Source: Marinicauda salina
Lineage (GTDB): Bacteria > Pseudomonadota > Alphaproteobacteria > Caulobacterales > Maricaulaceae
NCBI RefSeq assembly: GCF_003122085.1
Contig: NZ_QEXV01000001.1
Coordinates: 868,001-932,000 of the forward strand
DNA length: 64,000 bases
Direction of reading: 5' to 3'
The position numbers and the translations under genes were made by a program. The stretch's first letter is position 1; each line of letters begins with the position of its first letter. The notes beneath the pieces are model-generated. The model ran no database searches. It had not been told where the DNA came from and saw only the letters and a program-made list of their open reading frames with translations. Of the stretch, positions 36,377 through 44,672 are shown piece by piece.

Positions 36377-36510
36377 ACCCCGCGACGACCTGACGCGCGC
36401 ATCATGGGCGGCGTCGCGCTATGTCCGTCCCGGAGCGGAGCGGTTGCCAGTTCGCGCGGGCCGTGCCAAACACGGCCGCGATTTCGGACAAGCGCGAGAG
36501 GACGTCGTCG

Positions 36511-37284
36511 ATGGGCGATCTTTTCTTCAACAAAGTCGCGGGGGCCGTGCTTGCGATCCTGCTGGTGATTCTGGCGCTCAGGACGCTCAGCGAAGGCCTG
36601 TTTCACGCCGAAGCGCCGGAAGAGCCGGCCTATCCGATCGATCTCGCCGCCCTGGAAGGCGGCGAGGCCGAGGAGGAGGAAGAGGAGGGCCCGCTCGATC
36701 TCGGCGCCCTGCTGGCCAGCGCCGACGTGTCGGCCGGCGAGCGCGTCGCGCGCCGCTGCGCGGCCTGCCACACCTTCGAGGAAGGCGGCGCCAACGGCAC
36801 CGGCCCCAATCTCTGGGACGTCGTCGGGCGCGCCGTCGCCGGGATGGACGGCTTCAACTACTCCAACGCCATGCAGGAATACGCCGAGGGCGGCACGGAG
36901 TGGATGTTCCGGAACCTCTACGACTATCTTGAGAATCCGCGCGGCTATGTGCCCGGCACGGCGATGAGCTTCGCCGGCCTGCGCCAGCAGGAAGACCGGA
37001 TCAACATGATCGCCTACCTGCACTCGCTGTCGAACGATCCCGAGCCGCTGCCCGAACCGCTTCCCGAGGAGGAGCCCGCCGAAGCCGCCGAAGCCGAAGG
37101 CGAGGCCGAATCGGAGACCGCCGACGCCGGCGAGGCGATGGAAGATGCGACCGAGGCGGCGGAGGCCGCTGCGGCCGAGGACGAGGCTGTGGGCGAAGAG
37201 GCGGCTCAAGGCGACGGCGCCGCACCGGCCGAGGCCGAGGAAGACGAAGCCGAAGCCGAAGCCGAGGGCGAGCCGACCGAATAG
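36511..37284 (+). CDS. Membrane-anchored class I cytochrome c (CycM-like) with acidic tail
   Basis: 257 residues. An uncleaved N-terminal anchor (residues 8-27) and an acidic linker lead to a cytochrome c domain with C83-A-A-C86-H87 and the axial Met in GTAMSFAGL. From about residue 180 an ~75-residue Glu/Ala-rich tail follows, with almost no Lys or Arg. CycM-type proteins carry electrons from the bc1 complex to the terminal oxidase in alphaproteobacteria. ATG at 36511 is chosen because the anchor starts there. A strong terminator follows the gene. Confidence 0.9.
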   Translation: MGDLFFNKVAGAVLAILLVILALRTLSEGLFHAEAPEEPAYPIDLAALEGGEAEEEEEEGPLDLGALLASADVSAGERVARRCAACHTFEEGGANGTGPNLWDVVGRAVAGMDGFNYSNAMQEYAEGGTEWMFRNLYDYLENPRGYVPGTAMSFAGLRQQEDRINMIAYLHSLSNDPEPLPEPLPEEEPAEAAEAEGEAESETADAGEAMEDATEAAEAAAAEDEAVGEEAAQGDGAAPAEAEEDEAEAEAEGEPTE

Positions 37285-37306
37285 GCTGGACCTTCGGATC
37301 CATGAG

Positions 37307-37338
37307 AAAAGGGCGCGCCGGCCGGCGCGCCCTTTTTT
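37307..37338. terminator. Bidirectional rho-independent terminator
   Basis: GGGCGCGCCGG and its complement CCGGCGCGCCC (37311-37332) form a perfect 11-bp stem, preceded by AAAA and followed by TTTTTT. It therefore serves both the cytochrome gene (plus) and the convergent sugar dehydrogenase gene (minus). Confidence 0.9.
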
Positions 37339-37361
37339 GTTCAGCGGTTGCGTCTCCGCGT

Positions 37362-38507
37362 CTACTCGTCTTCCTCGGTCTCGGCGGGGACGAGCCGCAG
37401 CACCTGGCCCTCGGGCATGTCGGTGAGCACGTAGACCGCGCCGTCCGGGCCCGAGCGGACATAGCGGAAGCGCGCCTGCATGTCCTCGAGCAGCGGCTCG
37501 ACCGAGATCACGCGGTCGTCGATCACCTCGAGGCGCTGCAGCTGCTGGCCGGCGAGCGCGGCGACGAACAGGTCGCCGTTCCAGTGCTCGAACGCCTCGC
37601 CGGTGTAGAAGGCCATGCCGGCCGGCGCGATCGAGGGGTTCCAGTACCAGATCGGCTGGGCCGTGCCCTCGAGTTCGCGGTTCTCGGTGATGACCGTGCC
37701 GTCGTAATTGATGCCGTAGGTGGCCTCCGGCCAGCCGTAATTGGCGCCGGCCTCGAGGATGTTGATCTCGTCGCCGCCGCGCGCGCCGTGCTCGTGGGTC
37801 CAGACCGAGCCGGTGGCGGGGTTGCGGTCGATCCCCTGCACGTTGCGATGGCCCCAGGTCCAGATCTCGTCGGCCCGTCCGTCAGGCCCGACGAAGGGAT
37901 TGTCCTCGGGGATGGAGCCGTCGTCGTTGAGACGGACGACCGTTCCCAGGTGGTTCTCCGGGTTCTGCGCCTCCTCGGTATAGATCCCGCCTTCGCCGAG
38001 GGTGAGCAACAGCGTGTCGGAATCCTCGAACAGGATGCGCCCGCCGAAATGCAGCCCGCGGCGCTTGTCGAAATTGACGTGGAAGATGTCCTCGACGTTC
38101 TCGAGCGCGGTCATGTCGGCGTTGAGCCGGCCGCGGGCGAGCGCGGTGCGGTTGGCGTCCTCGGTTCCTTCCGAGTAGCTGAAATAGACCAGCCGGTTGT
38201 CGGCGAACTCCGGATGCAGCGCGACCTCCAGCAGGCCGCCCTGGTTCACCACGACGAGGTCGTCGGGCAGGCCCGCGACGGGATCCTCGCGCAGCGTTCC
38301 GTCGGCCTCGATGACGCGCAGCCGGCCGTCGCGCTCGGTCACCAGCATCCCGCCGTCGGGCAGGAAGGCCAGCGACCAGGGAAAGCCGAGGCCCTCGGCG
38401 ACGGTCTCGACGGCGAACGTCGCCTGTTCGGTCTCGACGGGCTCCTGGGCGAGCGCCGGCGCCGCGGCGCAGGCCAGAGCGATGAGGGAGACGGATCCGC
38501 GAAGCAT
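37362..38507 (-). CDS. PQQ-dependent sugar dehydrogenase (YliI/Asd family)
   Basis: 381 residues: signal peptide (residues 1-20, ending ALAQ), then a six-bladed propeller of the GSDH type (GFPWSLAFLPDGGMLVTER, LHFGGRILFEDSDTLLLTLGEGG, WGHRNVQGID and GGDEINILEAGANYGWP). Predicted periplasmic aldose oxidation with PQQ as cofactor; the natural sugar and electron acceptor are unknown for most relatives. ATG start. It shares a terminator with the convergent cytochrome c gene, which could be an electron acceptor (inference from position only). Confidence 0.9.
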   Translation of the reverse strand: MLRGSVSLIALACAAAPALAQEPVETEQATFAVETVAEGLGFPWSLAFLPDGGMLVTERDGRLRVIEADGTLREDPVAGLPDDLVVVNQGGLLEVALHPEFADNRLVYFSYSEGTEDANRTALARGRLNADMTALENVEDIFHVNFDKRRGLHFGGRILFEDSDTLLLTLGEGGIYTEEAQNPENHLGTVVRLNDDGSIPEDNPFVGPDGRADEIWTWGHRNVQGIDRNPATGSVWTHEHGARGGDEINILEAGANYGWPEATYGINYDGTVITENRELEGTAQPIWYWNPSIAPAGMAFYTGEAFEHWNGDLFVAALAGQQLQRLEVIDDRVISVEPLLEDMQARFRYVRSGPDGAVYVLTDMPEGQVLRLVPAETEEDE

Positions 38508-38662
38508 CGTGCTTCTCCATTGATGATGAACTCGGCGGTGAACATAACGCGCGACCGCGCGAATGAAACGCCGGGAGAATCGCGCAAAGCGCAGCGCGCG
38601 GGACGCGCGCGGCGAGCGAATCCGCTATGTTCACGCTGAGTTCCGCTGTCGAAGGCCCGTCC

Positions 38663-40081
38663 ATGGACCCGTTCAATCTCGCGCTCATCGTCTTCGGCGC
38701 CGGTGGCGGCGTCGCTGCGGCCATCCTCGCCGTCATCGCCTGGCGATCAATGCGCGAGGCCGCCGGGCTGCGCGCCCGGCTGAGCGAGGCGTCCGAGACC
38801 CGCATTGCCGCGGAGGCGAAGGCCGCCCGGGCCGACGAGTTCAAGGCCGAACTCGCCGACGAGCGCGAGAAGCGCGACGCCGCCGAGCGCAGGATCGCCT
38901 CGCTGGAGGCCGCCATGCGCGAACGGGAACAGGCCGTCGCCGCAGAGCGCGACCGGCTCACTAAGCTCTCCCAGGAGATGCAGGACCGGTTCAAGGCGCT
39001 CGCCGGCGAAGCGCTGGACGCCTCGACGAAGAAGCTGCTCGAGCAGGCCCAGACCACCTTCAAGACCCAGCAGGAAAAGGCCGAGGGCGGCATGAAGGAG
39101 CTCGTCACGCCGATCCGCGAGCGGCTGGAGGAGTTCAAGACCAAGGTCGAGGCGATCGAGAAGGAGCGCACCACCCACACCAGCGCGATGGGCGAGCAGA
39201 TCAAGCAGCTCAGCGAAGGCCTGGCCGCCCAGCACCGCGAGACCGCCAAGCTCGTCAACGCGCTGCAGCGCAAGTCGACCACGCGCGGCCAGTGGGGCGA
39301 GCGCACGGTGGAGAACATTCTCGAGCTGGCGGGGCTGACGAAGAACATCGACTACGAGGCCCAGCACCAGGCCCGCGACAGCGAGGGCGCGTCGCTCAGG
39401 CCCGACTTCGTCGTGCGCCTGCCGGGCAAGGGCCGGTTCGTGATCGATTCCAAGGTGGCGCTGACGGCCTATCTCGACGCCGTCGAGGCGCCGGACGAGG
39501 ACACGCGCAAGGAGGCGCTGCGCCGCCACGCCTCTCAGGTGAAGACCCATGTGAAACAGCTTTCGAAGAAGGAATACGCCGCCGCCGTCGACGGCGCGAT
39601 CGACTTCGTCGCCCTGTTCATTCCCGGCGAGAGCTTCTATGCCGCCGCCGTCGAGGAGGACCCCAACCTGTTCGACGAGGCGATCAAGGCCAATGTCATC
39701 ATCACCACGCCGGCGACCCTGCTCGCGCTCGCCAAGGCGGTGGCCTACGGCTGGCGCCAGCAGGCGCTGGAGGACAACGCCGAGAAGATCGCCGCCATCG
39801 GCGCCGAGCTGCACGACCGCATCGGCGTGTTCGCCGGCCACATGGAGCGCGTGGGCTCCGGGCTGAAGACCGCCACGGCGAACTACAACAAGGCCGTGGG
39901 CTCGCTGGAAAGCCGCGTGCTGCCCCATACGCGCCGCATGGCCGAGCTGAACGGCCAGGCGAAAACCGTCGAGGGGCCCGCCCCGGTCGACGAGACGCCG
40001 CGCCGGCTGGCCGCCCCGGAGGCCGGGGAGGACAGCGAGGCCGCCCCCGCGCTCACCGCCGGCGAGGCGTCGGAAACTTGA
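38663..40081 (+). CDS. rmuC: RmuC-family DNA recombination protein
   Basis: 472 residues. One N-terminal membrane helix ([16 protein letters not shown] onward), a long coiled coil (residues ~30-190, rich in Glu/Lys/Ala heptads), then the RmuC nuclease-like domain with [26 protein letters not shown] and FVIDSKVAL. In E. coli RmuC limits inversions at short inverted repeats. ATG at 38663 puts the helix at the N-terminus; an in-frame ATG at 38627 would add 12 residues. def follows 31 bases downstream. Confidence 0.92.
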   Translation: MDPFNLALIVFGAGGGVAAAILAVIAWRSMREAAGLRARLSEASETRIAAEAKAARADEFKAELADEREKRDAAERRIASLEAAMREREQAVAAERDRLTKLSQEMQDRFKALAGEALDASTKKLLEQAQTTFKTQQEKAEGGMKELVTPIRERLEEFKTKVEAIEKERTTHTSAMGEQIKQLSEGLAAQHRETAKLVNALQRKSTTRGQWGERTVENILELAGLTKNIDYEAQHQARDSEGASLRPDFVVRLPGKGRFVIDSKVALTAYLDAVEAPDEDTRKEALRRHASQVKTHVKQLSKKEYAAAVDGAIDFVALFIPGESFYAAAVEEDPNLFDEAIKANVIITTPATLLALAKAVAYGWRQQALEDNAEKIAAIGAELHDRIGVFAGHMERVGSGLKTATANYNKAVGSLESRVLPHTRRMAELNGQAKTVEGPAPVDETPRRLAAPEAGEDSEAAPALTAGEASET

Positions 40082-40112
40082 ACGCAACCCCGCCCGGGCT
40101 TACTTAAAAGCC

Positions 40113-40631
40113 ATGGCCGTACGCGAAATCCTCACCGTCCCCGACCCGCGCCTGAAGCAGGTCTCCAAGCCCGTCGACAGGGTCGACGACGACTTGCGCG
40201 CGCTGATGGACGACATGGTCGAGACCATGTACGCCGCCGACGGCATCGGGCTCGCCGCGATCCAGGTCGGCGTCGACAAGCGCGTCATCGTCATGGACCT
40301 GTCCGAGGAGCGCACCGAGCCACGCTTCTTCGTCAATCCGGTGATCACGCCGCTGACGGAGGACACGCAGCCCCACCAGGAAGGCTGCCTGTCGATCCCC
40401 GACGTCTTCGACGAGGTCGAACGCCCGGAACGCTGCAAGGTCGAATATCTCGACTATGACGGCAATGCGCGCGAGGAGATCGCCGAGGACCTGTTCGCGG
40501 TGTGCATCCAGCACGAGATGGACCATCTCGAGGGGATCGTCTTCATCGACTATCTCTCGCGCCTGAAGCGCGAGCGCGCGGTGAAGAAGGTCCAGAAGCT
40601 GGTGAAGTCGCGCGCTGTCGCCGCGGAGTAG
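40113..40631 (+). CDS. def: Peptide deformylase
   Basis: 172-residue Fe(II)/Zn hydrolase that removes the formyl group from nascent proteins. All three motifs are present: [17 protein letters not shown] with ligand C92, and QHEMDHLEG with H134, catalytic E135 and H138. ATG start. Its usual partner fmt lies 4 kb downstream on the same strand, with repeats, a GIY-YIG gene, two SDRs and a Kazal lipoprotein between them. Confidence 0.97.
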   Translation: MAVREILTVPDPRLKQVSKPVDRVDDDLRALMDDMVETMYAADGIGLAAIQVGVDKRVIVMDLSEERTEPRFFVNPVITPLTEDTQPHQEGCLSIPDVFDEVERPERCKVEYLDYDGNAREEIAEDLFAVCIQHEMDHLEGIVFIDYLSRLKRERAVKKVQKLVKSRAVAAE

Positions 40632-40655
40632 GGGCGGGCGCCGTTCAAAGAGTTT

Positions 40656-40748
40656 GAAACCCCGGCCGACCGCAGGGAGAGCCGGGGCCTCGTCGAGATC
40701 GGTGGCCTCAAGGTCCCTGATCGCGCCTGCGGCGCGTCCGGGAATTCA
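40656..40748 (+). repeat. Family C palindromic repeat, copy 2
   Basis: Same orientation as C1 (4949-5041). CCCCGGC and GCCGGGG form a first hairpin, and CGCGCC-TGC-GGCGCG a second, ending in CCGGGAATTC. It starts 25 bases past the def stop. With E3 it fills most of the 371-base gap between def and the next gene; nothing else is visible there. Confidence 0.85.
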
Positions 40749-40836
40749 GTCGAATGTCTTCCTGCCCCCGTCCTTCGGCGCCCGATCCCTGTCCGCGAGG
40801 ACGGCCCGCTCCCGTCAGCTCGCGACGCTGCCGAAT

Positions 40837-40928
40837 CCCTCCCCTTGAGGGGAGGGTGAGGGTGGGGGTGAGGCCGCGGCGCGCGAGGCCCCCACCCCGG
40901 CCCTCCCCCGCATGCGGGGAAGGGAGAG
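40837..40928. repeat. Family E GC-rich repeat pair, copy 3
   Basis: CCCTCCCC-TTGA-GGGGAGGG (40837-40856), a GGGTGAGGGTGGGGGTGAGG tract, then an inverted counterpart with CCCCCACCCCGG and CCCTCCCCCGCATGCGGGGA. Copies also occur at 30127-30162, 30271-30303 and 45896-45990. The G-tracts could form G-quadruplexes. Confidence 0.75.
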
Positions 40929-41002
40929 CGCCCGGCGCCGCGAAGCCTTCCCCTCGCCCCCCGACCGCGCCTAGCATCCGTCCGGGGAAGAGGGAGAGCA
41001 TC

Positions 41003-41629
41003 ATGCGCGCCATCGCGTTCATTCCGATCATCGCGCTTTCGGCCTGCGTCGAGCCGGCCGGCGGCGACGTCTTCGACCGGCTCGCCGAGCGCTGCGGGCG
41101 GGCCTATGAGGGCGAGGTCGTCTCCGAGGACCCGCGCGACGCGGACATGGCCGGCGAACGCCTCGTCATGCACATCCGCGAGTGCTCGGCCGACGAGCTG
41201 CGCATCCCCTTCCATGTCGGCGAGAACCGCTCGCGCACCTGGGTGATAACGCGGGTGGGCGAGGGCCTCAGGCTCAAGCACGACCACCGCCACAGGGACG
41301 GCTCGGAGGACGCATTGAGCTGGTATGGCGGGGATGCGGAGGGGCCGGTCGGCCGGCGCCGCGCGGAGTTTCCCGCCGACGAGTATTCCCGCGAACTGTT
41401 CGAGCGCGAGGGAATCCCCGAGTCCGCCGAGAACGTCTGGTCGATCACCGTGACCGACGAGGCCTTCGTCTACGCCCTCGACCGCCCGGACCGGCGTTTC
41501 GAGGCCCGCTTCGACCTCACCGCGCCCGTCGACGCCCCGCCCCCGCCCTGGGGCGTGGCGCCGGTGGAGGACGCGGCGTCCGGGGAAGGCGAGGACGGTG
41601 AGGCCGAGGCGGCGTCGGATGAAGGGTAA
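41003..41629 (+). CDS. Conserved-type hypothetical lipoprotein
   Basis: 208 residues. Lipobox L-S-A-C15 after a short signal. The mature part has two further Cys early on (ERCGRAYEGEV and IRECSADELRIPFHVGENRS), then RTWVITRVGEGLRLKHDHRH and SWYGGDAEG, with an acidic Gly/Glu/Ala tail. This R-T-W ... K-H-D-H-R-H pattern is one I associate with an uncharacterised conserved family, but I cannot name it. ATG at 41003 with AGGGAGAG upstream. Confidence 0.75.
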   Translation: MRAIAFIPIIALSACVEPAGGDVFDRLAERCGRAYEGEVVSEDPRDADMAGERLVMHIRECSADELRIPFHVGENRSRTWVITRVGEGLRLKHDHRHRDGSEDALSWYGGDAEGPVGRRRAEFPADEYSRELFEREGIPESAENVWSITVTDEAFVYALDRPDRRFEARFDLTAPVDAPPPPWGVAPVEDAASGEGEDGEAEAASDEG

Positions 41630-41654
41630 CCTCTCACCTTAACAAACAAGCCGC

Positions 41655-41734
41655 CTCTTCCCCGACGCAAGTCGGGGCCCAGAGAGGCCGCGCGGCCGCT
41701 TGGCCGCTGGGTCCCGGCTTTCGCCGGGAAAGAG
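41655..41734 (+). repeat. REPIN-like pair, family B copy 1
   Basis: 80 bp. Left end 41655-41682 (CTCTTCCCCGACG, hairpin CCCCGAC-GCAA-GTCGGGG) and right end 41707-41734 (CCCGGC-TTTC-GCCGGG, ending AAAGAG) are inverted relatives of each other. Copies B2 and B3 follow in the same orientation on either side of a GIY-YIG gene. Confidence 0.85.
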
Positions 41735-41764
41735 AATGTATATGCAGCGGTGATGTCCAAACGC

Positions 41765-41847
41765 CTCTTCCCCGGACTTGATCCGGGGCCCAGAGAGGGC
41801 GCGCCGCGTCCCGTGGCCGCTGGATCCCGGCTTTCGCCGGGAAAGAG
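41765..41847 (+). repeat. REPIN-like pair, family B copy 2
   Basis: 83 bp, same orientation as B1, 30 bases after it. Its left hairpin is CCCCGGA-CTTGA-TCCGGGG, the sequence also found in element F near 30378, which links families B and F. The right end is nearly identical to that of B1. The GIY-YIG gene starts 44 bases downstream. Confidence 0.85.
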
Positions 41848-41891
41848 ATGCGTGTATATTAATCGCGTCAAAGTTGTGTGCGGGTTCACCG

Positions 41892-42191
41892 ATGCTCGAT
41901 CGGCCCATACAGCCGTGCGTCTATCTCCTCGCGTCGCGACGCAACGGGACGCTCTATTGCGGCTCGACGGGTTATCTCATTCGGCGGATCTGGGAGCACC
42001 GCGAGGGCGTCGGTTCGCCGTTCACGGCGAAGTACGGCGTCACCTTGCTGGTCTGGTACGAGCTTCATGAGGAGATGGCGTCGGCCGTCCGGCGCGAACA
42101 TCGCATCAAGCAGTGGAAGCGCGCCTGGAAGCTGGCGCTGATCGAGCGCGACAACCCGACCTGGCGCGACCTCTACGAGGAGCTGCTCTGA
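41892..42191 (+). CDS. Single-domain GIY-YIG endonuclease-like protein, second copy
   Basis: 99 residues. Core strands CVYLLAS and TLYCGST, Arg helix LIRRIWEHREGVG, Glu-bearing helix AVRREHRIKQWKRAWK, and the end NPTWRDLYEE, all parallel to the protein at 7437-7730. ATG at 41892. It lies between repeat copies B2 (ends 41847) and B3 (starts 42209). The stop codon is the start of a truncated duplicate of the B left border (TGACGCCTCT, repeated 14 bases later). Function as for the first copy: uncertain, nuclease fold clear. Confidence 0.9.
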   Translation: MLDRPIQPCVYLLASRRNGTLYCGSTGYLIRRIWEHREGVGSPFTAKYGVTLLVWYELHEEMASAVRREHRIKQWKRAWKLALIERDNPTWRDLYEELL

Positions 42192-42208
42192 CGCCTCTCA
42201 TGTGACGC

Positions 42209-42289
42209 CTCTTCCCCGACGCAAGTCGGGGCCCAGAGAGGCCGCGCCGCGCGGTTCGCTGCTGGGTCCCGGCTTTCGCCGGGAAAGAG
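42209..42289 (+). repeat. REPIN-like pair, family B copy 3
   Basis: 81 bp, same orientation as B1 and B2; left end identical in form to B1 (GACGCAAGTC hairpin), right end CTGGGTCCCGGC onward. It lies 17 bases past the GIY-YIG stop and 25 bases before the stop of the convergent SDR gene. Confidence 0.85.
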
Positions 42290-42314
42290 CGACGAGGGAG
42301 GAGCCGCGCAGCCC

Positions 42315-43175
42315 CTACTTCACCTTCCGCGCCTTGGCGATGTCGAGGTCGAGCGCGTCGGCGAAGGCCTTGAACACGCCGCCTTCGGGATCCGGCGCCG
42401 GACCGCGCACCAGGCCGCCGTCGACGATCAGCGTCTCGCCGGTGACGAAGCGGCCGGAATCGGCGGCGAGATAGAGCACCGCCTCGGCGATGTCGGAGAC
42501 GTCGCCGGCGCGCGGCAGCGGCTGGAAGGTCTTCGCCATTTCGCGGACCTTGGGCTCGAGCGCGGCGGACTCCTCGGCGTCGAGGCCGAAGGCGCGCCCG
42601 AAGATCGGCGTGGGGATGACGCCCGGATTGACGCAATTGACGCGGATATTCTCGTGGGCGAGCCGGACCGCGGCGACCTGGCTCATCTGCACGATCGCGG
42701 CCTTGGCGATCGAGTAGAGCACGGGGCCGACATTGGCCATGACGCCCGCGACCGACGACGTCGTGACGATCGCCCCGCCGCCTTCCTCGCGCATCACCGG
42801 GACGGCGTGCTTGATCCCCAGCATGGCGGCCATGACGTGGAGATGCATCACCTTGTCGAACGTCTCGGGCGTGATCTCCTCGAAGCGGTAATCGCGCTCG
42901 GCCGCGCCGGCGTTGTTGTACAGGATGTCGAGCCGGCCGAACGTGTCGATCGCGCAGGCGATCATCGCGCGCACGTCGTCTTCCTTCGTCACGTCGGTGT
43001 GGATGAACGCCATCTCGCCCCGGTGCGAGGCCGCGAATTTCTCGCCGGCTTCCTCCTGCACATCGGCGACGACGACCTTCGCGCCCTCGGCGACGAACAG
43101 CTCGGCGGTGGCCTTGCCGATGCCGCTCGCTCCGCCTGTGATCACCGCGACCTTGCCGTCCAGACGTCCCGCCAT
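42315..43175 (-). CDS. Short-chain dehydrogenase/reductase
   Basis: 286-residue classical SDR. Cofactor loop TGGASGIG (residues 14-21), D-x-Q after the second strand (VVVADVQEE, suggesting NAD), NNAG, catalytic Ser in TTSSVAG and Y-S-I-A-K. The last ~30 residues (PDPEGGVFKAFADALDLDIAK) extend beyond the usual end. ATG start. It follows a second SDR gene on the same strand after an 80-base gap; they may form one unit for alcohol, sterol or diol oxidation, but the substrate cannot be read from sequence. Confidence 0.88.
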   Translation of the reverse strand: MAGRLDGKVAVITGGASGIGKATAELFVAEGAKVVVADVQEEAGEKFAASHRGEMAFIHTDVTKEDDVRAMIACAIDTFGRLDILYNNAGAAERDYRFEEITPETFDKVMHLHVMAAMLGIKHAVPVMREEGGGAIVTTSSVAGVMANVGPVLYSIAKAAIVQMSQVAAVRLAHENIRVNCVNPGVIPTPIFGRAFGLDAEESAALEPKVREMAKTFQPLPRAGDVSDIAEAVLYLAADSGRFVTGETLIVDGGLVRGPAPDPEGGVFKAFADALDLDIAKARKVK

Positions 43176-43255
43176 GGCGACCTCCCTTGTTGTCCCGTCT
43201 CAGGCGATCACGGGACGGAAACGCGGGCAACGCGCAAAGCGACGCAGTTGACGGC

Positions 43256-44059
43256 CTACTCCGCCTTCGCCGGGGCGGCCTCGGCGCCGGCGAGAATGCC
43301 GCCGTCGACGTGGAGCTCGGTCCCGGTGACGTAGGACGATGCGTCGCTCGCCAGGTAAAGCGCGGCCTCGGCGACCTCCCCGGGGGTTCCGAAGCGGCCC
43401 ATCGGCACGCCCGCCTCGATGGAGGCCATGATCGCGTCGCGCTGCGCGCCCGCGCCCAGCATGGCGTCCCACATCTCGGTCATCACCGCGGCGGGGTGGA
43501 TCGAGTTGCAGCGGATCGCGTAGCCGGCCTGGGCGCAGTAGAGGGCGACCGACTTGGTGTGGTTCCTCACCGCGGCCTTGCTCGCCGCATAGGCCGCCGC
43601 GCCGGGAATGCCGACGATCCCCGAGCGCGAGGAGATGTTCACGATCGCGCCGCCCTCGGCCTTCATCAGTCCGATGGCGTATTTGCAGCCCAGCGCGACG
43701 CCGTCGGAATTGACGCGATGCACCTCGCGCCAGCTTTCAAGATCGAGATGCTCGGGATCGTGGGGGCCGGGCGTTTCGAGAAAGCCGGTGATCCCGGCGT
43801 TGTTGACCAGCGCGTCGAGCCGGCCGAATTCGCGCCCGACCCACTCGGCGGTCGCGCGCCACTGGTCCTCCTCGCGGACGTCGAGCCGGCGATGGACGGC
43901 CGGCGGGCCGAGCCCTTCGGCGACGGATTTCGCGCCGCCGGCGTCGATGTCGGTGATGATGACGGTCGCGCCGGCTTCGGCGAAACGCCGCGCGATGGCC
44001 GCGCCGATGCCGCGGGCCGCGCCGGTGACCAGCGCGGTCTTGTTCTCAAGCGATTTCAT
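43256..44059 (-). CDS. Short-chain dehydrogenase/reductase
   Basis: 267-residue classical SDR with TGAARGIG, an Asp-ended second strand (IITDIDAGG, NAD preference), NNAG, NISSRSG and Y-A-A-S-K. The C-terminus ends in the usual VTGTELHVDGG before an Ala/Glu tail. ATG at 44059. Upstream (44060-44229) I see no further gene. Only moderately similar to its neighbour by eye, so not a recent duplicate. Confidence 0.88.
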   Translation of the reverse strand: MKSLENKTALVTGAARGIGAAIARRFAEAGATVIITDIDAGGAKSVAEGLGPPAVHRRLDVREEDQWRATAEWVGREFGRLDALVNNAGITGFLETPGPHDPEHLDLESWREVHRVNSDGVALGCKYAIGLMKAEGGAIVNISSRSGIVGIPGAAAYAASKAAVRNHTKSVALYCAQAGYAIRCNSIHPAAVMTEMWDAMLGAGAQRDAIMASIEAGVPMGRFGTPGEVAEAALYLASDASSYVTGTELHVDGGILAGAEAAPAKAE

Positions 44060-44229
44060 GGATGTTGGTCCTGTCTGAACGCTCCGCCCGGCGGGCGGAT
44101 TTCGGCCGCGATCGGTCGCGGCGGCGGTGTCGGTTCAGAGGGACGGAATCATCGTCAGGGTCCTCGCCTCGTCGGCGGGTTGCGGAGCGGGGTTTATGAC
44201 CGAGCGCGCGCGGCGGCGCAAGGCGGCGC

Positions 44230-44592
44230 CTAGCCGGGCTTCGCCGGCTCGTCGCCGCACCGCCCTTCGTGCAGGACGCTCACGCCCGCCGAGGCGGCGG
44301 TGCAGGCGTTGGAATAGGTCTCGCCGTCGCAGCCGCAGACCGGCCGGTACTCGCGGGTGCACACCTGCGGGCGCTCGGCGCAGACGCCGGTCTGATCGGC
44401 CGCCCCGCATTGCGCCTCCGGGGCGTAGCGGCAATAGGCGTTCGCATCGGCGCAGGTCTGACCGGCGATCCCGCCGCAGACGCCGCCGATCGGACTGGCC
44501 TGCGCGTTGGCGTCGGGCGCGGCGGGTTCGGCGCCGGGCTGCGGCGCGCAGGCGGCGAGGGCCAAGGCGAAAAGGGCGGCGAGAACACGCAT
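44230..44592 (-). CDS. Kazal-type protease-inhibitor lipoprotein
   Basis: 120 residues. Lipobox L-A-A-C15, a short Ala/Pro linker, then a first Cys-rich region ([21 protein letters not shown]) and a Kazal domain ([20 protein letters not shown], ending HEGRC at ~113). The C-x-C-x-Y-x-N-x-C arrangement is the Kazal signature. It would sit on the cell surface or periplasm and inhibit serine proteases, or act as a binding module. ATG start. It diverges from fmt with 80 bases between them. Confidence 0.88.
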   Translation of the reverse strand: MRVLAALFALALAACAPQPGAEPAAPDANAQASPIGGVCGGIAGQTCADANAYCRYAPEAQCGAADQTGVCAERPQVCTREYRPVCGCDGETYSNACTAASAGVSVLHEGRCGDEPAKPG

Positions 44593-44672
44593 CGGAGCGC
44601 TCCGGCGGTGGCCATCGGGTCGCGGCGATTGTATCAGACGCCGGTCGCTTCCGCCGCCGCCGATCGAGTTCC

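Noticed and set aside
44060-44229. Additional small gene between the second SDR and the Kazal lipoprotein
   Set aside because: Open frames lack a ribosome binding site and show only Arg/Ala-rich shadow composition.
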